From the NCBI GenBank assembly GCA_009788135.1, contig WQSA01000011.1, forward strand, positions 13,269 to 23,059: a stretch of 9,791 bases of DNA, given 5' to 3'. Each line of letters begins with the position of its first letter. Position 1 is the stretch's first letter. Made by a program: the position numbers and the translations under genes. Shown here one piece after another: positions 4,963 through 9,791 of this stretch. A model generated the notes under the pieces. That model ran no database searches and was not told the DNA's origin. It worked only from the letters and a program-made list of their open reading frames with translations. This stretch comes from Candidatus Fibrimonadales bacterium (GTDB lineage: Bacteria > Fibrobacterota > Fibrobacteria > Fibrobacterales > Fibrobacteraceae).

Positions 4963-6550
4963 AAAAACATAAACTCAAAATTGATGCAGCACCAAACACT
5001 CCTGCTCCAATATAAAAACCATTTCTCATATTCTCGCTGGAACGAACAGCCTTTACAGACTCATCATATCCCATTTTCTCTATATTATATCTATTATAAC
5101 TGTCAGGGTCCAAATCTTGACTTGCAATTATCTTCACCATATTATCGTAATACACGCTCGCCCTATCAGTCTCTTTAACAGCTTCATTGTTCTGCCAAAT
5201 AGCTATTCCCGTGCTCACAGCAGTTGCCACAAACAAGGTAACCCTCACAATATTCTTGTTCCTTGACCACCATGTACCAGACTTAGGCGTTTTAGGAAGC
5301 ATGCTCTTCATAGCATACAGGGAATCGAGCTTTCTAGGCTCAAGCTTGCCGCTAATCAAAGAATCCGCACGCACAGCCCAGTCCATATAGCCATCCAAAT
5401 TCTCAAACCCAGGAACATTCTGGAAAACTCCCGTATTGGAAATCTCCATGTTTTTGTAAAAAATATCAGCCTTCACAGCGCCTGGATATACCTTATCTGC
5501 ACCCATAGCGAAAGGCAAATTTATATAGCTAATGCTAGTCAAAAAATCATCCGTCTTATAATCAATCTCCTGAGCCAAAGACGGCTTGACATTGAGGAAA
5601 CCCACGAATTTAAAAGGAACTGTCCTTGAATAATAGTCATTGACATTCACAACGAATTTCTCGCTTTCAGGATCGTACTCGCCAAGAATCACCTCTACCT
5701 TCTTCTTTTCCGAGGATATAACTTTCGCATACTCCTGAAGAGAATAATCTTGCATAAGCTCAATAGCTCTTTTTAAACGATTTATGTAAATGCGGTTCTT
5801 CTTATCAAGGGTCTCCTCGTCTTTTTTGCTCATCACCTCCAAATTGAGCAAGGTTTCCATTGTATTGGTTATCTTGCTTTCCATAAAGGCGATTTTGGCT
5901 TGCAGCTTGGCAATTCGCGCATTGTAACCATCTACATTCGTATCCGGTTGCAAAATGCCATTCCATTCCGGCTGTATATCAAGTTTATAATTAATAGCGG
6001 AACTGAGCCTGTCTTTCTTGGCTTTTTCTTCTGCTTTGTATTTTTTCTCCAAAACTTCAATTTCTTTCTGCTTGTCCTTATCAAAATTGGCTACGCGCTT
6101 CTCATAATCGGCTTGCTTTTCGTATTGGCTTTTAGGAGTCCGGCCTCTCTCTTTTATCAAAGCTCTTTGAGTTTCAAACTCTTGCTTGCCTGGCAAAATA
6201 TTTTTCGCATAAAGCAATATGCTATCCAAATAGTCTTCGTAGAACTTGTAGGGAATGGAAGACGGAGACGGGGTGGAAGATGAAGATGCCGTTGCCACGG
6301 GGGTAGGCTCGGTAACAGGCTCCAAAGCAGGCTCGGAAACAGGAACCGAAGCCGAATTTTCTTCAACAACGCCGCCATGCGGAACCGAATCCAACGAAAC
6401 AGGATCTGCAGAAGGCAGATGAGCCGAAGGCTCCGAAGCAGGATCTAAAGCGTGAAACCCATCCTGAGCCAGAGAATAACCATAAAAAAACACCGATAAC
6501 AGTGCACCAATACATAAAGTATGTGCCAAATTCCCACTCTTCTTTAACAT
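4961..6550 (-). CDS. Secreted/membrane coiled-coil protein with Pro-Glu linker and two C-terminal hydrophobic segments
   Basis: Unrecognised. From ATG 6550 it has 529 residues; the frame opens further to GTG 6613 (550 residues). ATG 6550 gives a standard Sec signal peptide (MLKKSGN, hydrophobic core, cleavage after YSLA), whereas the longer form adds a second hydrophobic stretch in front. Neither start has a clear SD, so the start is uncertain. After the leader comes a Pro/Ser/Glu linker (PVSEPALEPVTEPTPV, then SSSSTPSPSS) at about 30-100. A charged, probably coiled-coil region follows at about 120-290, including an YEKQADYEKRVANFDKDKQK segment. Next is a mixed alpha/beta region, then hydrophobic helices at about 434-452 and 511-528 separated by a polar stretch. 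It probably projects into the periplasm and is anchored at its C-terminus. It sits between the zinc genes and the lipoproteins. Function is unknown; an envelope scaffold is only a guess. Confidence 0.85.
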   Translation of the reverse strand: MLKKSGNLAHTLCIGALLSVFFYGYSLAQDGFHALDPASEPSAHLPSADPVSLDSVPHGGVVEENSASVPVSEPALEPVTEPTPVATASSSSTPSPSSIPYKFYEDYLDSILLYAKNILPGKQEFETQRALIKERGRTPKSQYEKQADYEKRVANFDKDKQKEIEVLEKKYKAEEKAKKDRLSSAINYKLDIQPEWNGILQPDTNVDGYNARIAKLQAKIAFMESKITNTMETLLNLEVMSKKDEETLDKKNRIYINRLKRAIELMQDYSLQEYAKVISSEKKKVEVILGEYDPESEKFVVNVNDYYSRTVPFKFVGFLNVKPSLAQEIDYKTDDFLTSISYINLPFAMGADKVYPGAVKADIFYKNMEISNTGVFQNVPGFENLDGYMDWAVRADSLISGKLEPRKLDSLYAMKSMLPKTPKSGTWWSRNKNIVRVTLFVATAVSTGIAIWQNNEAVKETDRASVYYDNMVKIIASQDLDPDSYNRYNIEKMGYDESVKAVRSSENMRNGFYIGAGVFGAASILSLCF

Positions 6551-6645
6551 AAGAATTAATATAGAAAAACGTATGAACCATTTGCGTGCCAAGGCAAAGA
6601 GAGCTTGCACCACTAGGTTGGAAACTTTGTATGTTTAAAAAAAAC

Positions 6646-7080
6646 TCAAAAAACCAATTCTTTTTTGTCTCCTTTGTCTTTTTTCACAACAGAAGTCGCT
6701 TCTAAATACACATCATTGGGCTCTCCGCTAAGACGTTCCTTAACAATGCCCTCTACAAAAATCCATTCATCCGGCTTAAAATTGATATTTCCTTTTTTAT
6801 ACACAAACTCAAAGCCCGAACTACCGTCATTTTCGCAGCAGCCAGCGGTTTTTCTGAAAACTACATAACGCTTAATGTTATTTTCATCTATATACGAATT
6901 AAAAAAGCCTTCAATTTGAATTAGCTTGCTCCTGTAATTTTCAGGATTCAAATAAATATCATTTACCTGCTGCACAAAAAGCCTGTCTTTCAAATAACAA
7001 ATTGTCCTGGGATTCTCTGCGCCAAGAGCTTCTTTCTGAAAAAGAAAACAAAGCATTAGCAAGATTAAAAATATTTTCAT
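6646..7080 (-). CDS. Secreted DUF1980/TIGR03943 C-terminal-like protein, zinc-linked
   Basis: 144 residues. Residues 1-20 are a signal peptide ending ALG. The mature part follows the pattern of the C-terminal, OB-fold-like domain of YcgQ/TIGR03943 (DUF1980) proteins: DIYLNPENYRSKLIQIEGFF, then YVVFRKTAGCCENDGSSGFEFVY with a Cys-Cys pair at 81-82, then KPDEWIFVEGIVKE. In Firmicutes such proteins pair with a DUF318 permease (YcgR) and are often under zinc control; that is family knowledge. Here the domain stands alone as a secreted protein, without the usual N-terminal membrane part or the permease. Direct fusion to the znuACB cluster supports a metal role: the znuB stop TGA is one base before this ATG, and AAGGAG at 7086-7091 lies within the last znuB codons. 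Alternatives include any other single-domain OB-fold periplasmic protein. Confidence 0.75.
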   Translation of the reverse strand: MKIFLILLMLCFLFQKEALGAENPRTICYLKDRLFVQQVNDIYLNPENYRSKLIQIEGFFNSYIDENNIKRYVVFRKTAGCCENDGSSGFEFVYKKGNINFKPDEWIFVEGIVKERLSGEPNDVYLEATSVVKKDKGDKKELVF

Positions 7081-7081
7081 T

Positions 7082-7900
7082 TCATCTCCTTATTATAGAT
7101 GAAATTAACCAGAAAATTAAAAATGCGCCCAAATTTGCAGCGACAATGCTCGCTCCCGCTGGAATATTATAAGCAAACGAAACTACTACACCGAGCAAAA
7201 AACATATACAGGAAAGAATAGCCGAGCATATAACCACGGATTTGAACTTTTTCAAAATTCGCATAGATGTCAATGCGGGGAAAATAATCAAACTTGAAAT
7301 CAGCATTGCTCCCATAATGCGCATTCCTATAACTATTATCGCAGCGGTCAAAAGAGCGAGAAGCATATTGTAAAATTCAATATTTGTTCCGCTCGCCTTT
7401 GCATAATTTATATCAAAAATAACAGAGAAAATCTTGTTGTAAAAAAATACGAACAGGGCAAGAATAATCGCCGAAATCGCAACGCATAAATACACCTCTT
7501 CCTGCTTAATAGCCAAAATGCTGCCGAACATATAATTGCAAATGTCCGTATTCATTCCAACAGTCTGCGACATCACTATCACTCCAACAGCTAGCGAGCT
7601 GCAAGAAATTATTGCTATCGCTGCGTCTCCGCGTATTTTTGAGCTTTCCCGAATTCTAAGCAGCAAAAAAGCTGCCAGCATAACAAGAGGAATGGAAACT
7701 TTGAGCGGCGAAAATCCCAATGGAAGCGCTATTGCAAGGGTTCCAAAAGCGACGTGCGAAAGGCCGTCGCCAATCATGGAATATCTTTGCAAAATCAACG
7801 GCAATCCCAAAAGCGAAGCGCATAGCGAAACACTAATCCCAACTATAATGGCTCTAACCACAAAGGAATATGAAAAAAGTTCTTCAAGCAGTTCTAGCAT
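7082..7900 (-). CDS. znuB: Zinc/manganese ABC transporter membrane subunit
   Basis: ABC-3 family permease that forms the membrane channel of the metal importer with ZnuC and ZnuA. 272 residues, nearly all hydrophobic, with seven to eight probable membrane helices. Landmarks are SLCASLLGLPLILQRYSMIGDGLSHVAFG near the N-terminus, typical of the family, and IVIGMRIMGAMLISSLIIFPALTSM in the C-terminal half. The open frame reaches 7972, but ATG 7900 has GGGAGG at 7907-7912 with a 6-nt spacer and gives the family N-terminus (MLELLEELFSYSFVVRA); the 24 extra residues would lie entirely inside znuC coding sequence. It overlaps the end of znuC by 17 bp and is followed after one base by the DUF1980-like gene. 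The metal is inferred from the cluster: zinc is favoured, manganese possible. Confidence 0.93.
   Translation of the reverse strand: MLELLEELFSYSFVVRAIIVGISVSLCASLLGLPLILQRYSMIGDGLSHVAFGTLAIALPLGFSPLKVSIPLVMLAAFLLLRIRESSKIRGDAAIAIISCSSLAVGVIVMSQTVGMNTDICNYMFGSILAIKQEEVYLCVAISAIILALFVFFYNKIFSVIFDINYAKASGTNIEFYNMLLALLTAAIIVIGMRIMGAMLISSLIIFPALTSMRILKKFKSVVICSAILSCICFLLGVVVSFAYNIPAGASIVAANLGAFLIFWLISSIIRR
7086..7091 (-). promoter_or_regulatory. SD AAGGAG within the znuB end
   Basis: AAGGAG with a 5-nt spacer to ATG 7080. The site lies in the last codons of znuB, whose TGA falls inside the spacer, giving a tight stop-start coupling. Confidence 0.8.
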
Positions 7901-8552
7901 TGTATTCCTCCCTGCTTCCAAAGAAATGCGCCTTGCCCAAATGCAAAATCTTGTCGCAAAAATTAACGGCATTTTGAATATCGTGAGAAACCATAATTAT
8001 GGTTACGCCCTGCGAATTTATATCCTTCAAAGTACTGAGCAACTGCTCTGCCGCCGCTGTATCAAGACCGCTTGCAGGTTCGTCCAAAAGCAGGAGCTTT
8101 GCTTCTGTGCAGAGCATTCTGGCTAGCAGAACTCTTTGCTTTTGCCCACCAGACAGCTCCTGAAAAGATTTATGCTTAAGCTGCTCAATGCCAAGCAATT
8201 CAAGATTTTTATCCGCCAGTTTTTTATCGTTTTTGTTGTAAAAAAAGAAACGCTTATGCTTGCAAAGAGTTCCGGAAATAACAACCTCGTAAATGCTTGC
8301 GGGAAAATCTTTTTGAACAGGGGTTTGTTGCGCCATATAGCCAATTTCGTTCTTTTTAATTCCATAAAAATCAAAGGTTCCCGAATTTGGTTTTATTATT
8401 CCTGCAATGCTTTTGAGCAGAGTCGATTTTCCGGAGCCATTTTTGCCAAATACGCCTAAAAAATTTCCCGTATCAATTTCAAAGCTGCACTCCTCAAGAG
8501 CGAGTTTGGATTCGTATTTTACGGAAATCTGCTTGCACAAAAGCGCCTTCAT
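7884..8552 (-). CDS. znuC: Zinc/manganese ABC transporter ATP-binding subunit
   Basis: Cytoplasmic ATPase powering metal import. All ABC motifs are intact in 222 residues: Walker A GKNGSGKST (36-44), Q-loop in YMAQQTPVQ (about 75-76), signature LSGGQ (133-137), Walker B LLLLDEP (153-159), D-loop SGLD and the switch His in VSHD (190). The Q-loop context (GYMAQQ, followed by DFPASIYEVV) is characteristic of the metal-type (ZnuC/MntB) subfamily. The start at 8552 is six bases after the znuA stop, with GGAGG at 8564-8568 inside the last znuA codons and an 11-nt spacer. Its 3' end overlaps znuB. The helical insert RFFFYNKNDKK (about 101-111) is more basic than usual but in the expected place. Confidence 0.95.
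   Translation of the reverse strand: MKALLCKQISVKYESKLALEECSFEIDTGNFLGVFGKNGSGKSTLLKSIAGIIKPNSGTFDFYGIKKNEIGYMAQQTPVQKDFPASIYEVVISGTLCKHKRFFFYNKNDKKLADKNLELLGIEQLKHKSFQELSGGQKQRVLLARMLCTEAKLLLLDEPASGLDTAAAEQLLSTLKDINSQGVTIIMVSHDIQNAVNFCDKILHLGKAHFFGSREEYNARTA
7907..7912 (-). promoter_or_regulatory. SD GGGAGG that fixes the znuB start
   Basis: GGGAGG with a 6-nt spacer to ATG 7900, located inside znuC. It is the reason for preferring ATG 7900 to the upstream end of the frame at 7972. Confidence 0.8.
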
Positions 8553-8558
8553 ATTTTA

Positions 8559-9524
8559 TTATTCCTCCGAAAGCCCGATTTTCAAATTTTCCACGTTTTG
8601 CTTAAATAAATCCAAATATGTTGCTCCGCTTTCAAAATCCTGTTTTGAAACATTATGATATGAATGAAGCAAAAGCATTTTTGAACCTGTTTGCTCGGCT
8701 ACTGTTTTAGCGGTATTTTTATTGCTGAGCTCTACGTGATATACGTAAGGAATTTTATCTTTTTTCATTGTTCTAATGAGGAATGCTATTGTTGCCGCAG
8801 AAGCATCGGCTTGGTCGGAACAGCCAGGGAAAGCGGCTACATAATCCAGTCCGTATTCTTTGGTCAGGTACAGAAAAGGGAATCTATCTGCAACTACAAT
8901 TTTTTTTCTTTTTGCAGAATTTGCAATTTGCGATAATTCGCTTGACAGCTCGGCAATTTGAGAGGTATAGCTTTCTGAATTTTTTCCATAGTTTTCGCAA
9001 TTTGAGGAATCTATTTCGCAGAGCGCTTTTGCTATTGCTTCAAGCATTAAAGCTGCATTTTTTGGGCTAGTCCAGATATGCTCGTCATATTCTATTTTTA
9101 TCTCGCCTTTTTCTTTTTGATTATTGTCTTGGTCGTTATCATGGTCAATTTCCTCTTCTTCATAGAGTTTGATATAGTCAAAAAGACGAACAATTTTCAT
9201 TTTTGATGTATCCAGCGTGCTTAGAATACGCTCTACCCAAGCGTCATTTTCGCCGCCTATATATAAAAACATATCGGCGTTTTGGATATTTTTTATATCT
9301 GCAGGGCTTGGCTCAAATGCGTGTATGGAAGCTCCGGGCAAAATGAGCATTGCAATGTTTGCGTGTTCTTTTGCTGTTGCTCTTGCAAAGTCATACAGCG
9401 GAAAAATAGTTGCTACCACATTGACTTTGCTTTGCGAAACCTGCGAGGCTTCTTTCTTTTTCTTTTCGCAAGAAATCGTTAAAGCTACACAAAATATCAG
9501 CATTGAAACTAAAATATGCTTCAT
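8559..9524 (-). CDS. znuA: Zinc ABC transporter substrate-binding lipoprotein
   Basis: Cluster A-I metal-binding protein that delivers zinc (or manganese) to ZnuBC. From ATG 9524 it has 321 residues, with lipobox TISC (Cys19) followed by KKKK, so it is lipid-anchored. Expected ligands are seen at His68 in GASIHAFEPSP and His149 in DEHIWTSP. The third-ligand region reads VVADRFPFLYLTKEYGL, with Asp213 where ZnuA usually has His. The distal region reads LLLHSYHNVSKQDF, with His287 and His290. This resembles a subfamily I know from Clostridia. Between the lobes there is a charged loop (about 121-141, EEEEIDHDNDQDNN) in place of the long His-rich loop of E. coli ZnuA. GGGAG at 9530-9534 decides for ATG 9524 over ATG 9536. 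It is the first gene after the recombinase, 45 bp away, and no obvious Zur operator was found there. Confidence 0.93.
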   Translation of the reverse strand: MKHILVSMLIFCVALTISCEKKKKEASQVSQSKVNVVATIFPLYDFARATAKEHANIAMLILPGASIHAFEPSPADIKNIQNADMFLYIGGENDAWVERILSTLDTSKMKIVRLFDYIKLYEEEEIDHDNDQDNNQKEKGEIKIEYDEHIWTSPKNAALMLEAIAKALCEIDSSNCENYGKNSESYTSQIAELSSELSQIANSAKRKKIVVADRFPFLYLTKEYGLDYVAAFPGCSDQADASAATIAFLIRTMKKDKIPYVYHVELSNKNTAKTVAEQTGSKMLLLHSYHNVSKQDFESGATYLDLFKQNVENLKIGLSEE

Positions 9525-9529
9525 GAAAA

Positions 9530-9534
9530 CTCCC
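9530..9534 (-). promoter_or_regulatory. SD GGGAG that fixes the znuA start
   Basis: GGGAG with a 5-nt spacer to ATG 9524. The ATG at 9536 partly overlaps this site and has no SD of its own, so it is probably not used. Confidence 0.75.
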
Positions 9535-9569
9535 ATATAAGAGGATAAGAAATATAGAAAATAAACCGC

Positions 9570-9791
9570 CTACCCTCTAGGATGAGCTTGTTTCAAGCTT
9601 TCCCGCAGTTTTTCTGCGCTTACGTGCGTGTAAACCTGCGTGGTATTCGGGTTGCTATGGCCCAGAAGTTTTTGCACCGTCATAATGTTTGCGCCGTTTT
9701 CCAGCAAATGCGTTGCGAATGTGTGCCGCAGTACGTGGGGGCTCGCTTTGCCTTCCCAGCCTGAAGCTCGGAGCAAGTTGTGAATGTCGCT
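9570..9791 (-). CDS. Tyrosine recombinase XerC/XerD type, C-terminal part (5' end outside window)
   Basis: C-terminal catalytic end of a tyrosine site-specific recombinase. The frame is open to the window edge. Seen: SPHVLRHTFATHLLENGA (catalytic His-x-x-Arg), VQKLLGHSNPNTTQVYTHVS (His, then the nucleophilic Tyr in QVYTH) and the terminal AHPRG tail typical of XerC/XerD, the enzymes that resolve chromosome dimers at dif. These 73 residues do not separate XerC from XerD, or fully exclude a related integrase, although the HPR tail and the short C-terminus argue for Xer. The stop is 45 bp from znuA, so the zinc genes may be read from its transcript or from a promoter in that gap. Confidence 0.88.
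   Translation of the reverse strand, partial: SDIHNLLRASGWEGKASPHVLRHTFATHLLENGANIMTVQKLLGHSNPNTTQVYTHVSAEKLRESLKQAHPRG

Noticed and set aside
4454..4972. A 172-codon open frame on the + strand rich in Leu-Glu-Glu-Leu
   Set aside because: It is the antisense of the Ser-rich linker: TCT-TCC-AGC serine codons read backwards give Leu/Glu codons free of stops. No SD, and the minus-strand gene has a lipobox, perfect SD and paralogues.
6620..6660. T-run (eight T on the minus strand) after the DUF1980-like gene as a terminator
   Set aside because: No stable GC stem precedes the T-run; only a 4-bp AAAC/GTTT pairing lies nearby, on the wrong side.
7536..8126. A 196-codon + strand open frame
   Set aside because: Lies antisense to znuB and znuC, both of which have intact family motifs; its own translation shows no recognisable domain.
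9525..9569. Search for a Zur or other metal operator upstream of znuA
   Set aside because: The 45-bp gap is AT-rich but shows no convincing palindrome or clear -35/-10 pair, so no site is called.

Overview
The window looks like a chromosomal segment of a Gram-negative-type bacterium, most plausibly a member of Fibrobacterota. The main clue is a set of lipoproteins whose lipid-anchored N-terminus is joined to the folded part by long poly-serine linkers (SSSS-ExE units), a habit typical of Fibrobacter surface proteins. The base composition is AT-leaning, Shine-Dalgarno (SD) sites are clear, and the genes are packed with almost no spacers. The taxon is an inference from style, not from a marker gene.

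Left end, + strand (1-1237): the 3' part of pheS (phenylalanyl-tRNA synthetase alpha), overlapping a compact mqnB-like futalosine hydrolase of the alternative menaquinone pathway. These face, tail to tail and 9 bp apart, a minus-strand pstS for periplasmic phosphate binding. A near-symmetric A-stem-T hairpin inside the last codons of mqnB could terminate both transcripts.

Centre and right (2143-9791) is all minus strand and reads right to left: the 3' end of a Xer-type tyrosine recombinase; znuA, znuC and znuB (zinc/manganese-type ABC importer); a small secreted protein resembling the C-terminal domain of the YcgQ/TIGR03943 (DUF1980) family, itself often linked to zinc; a large signal-peptide protein with a Pro/Glu linker, coiled coil and two C-terminal hydrophobic segments; then three Cys-containing, Ser-linker lipoproteins that are mosaics of the same modules. 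From znuA onward the spacings are 6 bp, a 17-bp overlap, 1 bp, 95 bp (or 32 bp with an alternative GTG start), 10 bp, a 16-bp overlap and 10 bp. SD sites repeatedly sit inside the end of the preceding gene. This is what a single, translationally coupled transcript looks like.

Working idea (inference): the high-affinity metal importer is co-expressed with an envelope module of one secreted OB-fold-like protein, one membrane-tethered coiled-coil protein and three cysteine-rich lipoproteins. That module could help capture or handle metal at the cell surface, or could be an unrelated surface cassette that happens to follow the importer. No CRISPR array, tRNA, rRNA, insertion sequence or phage gene was seen, and there is no gene-free stretch over 300 bases.
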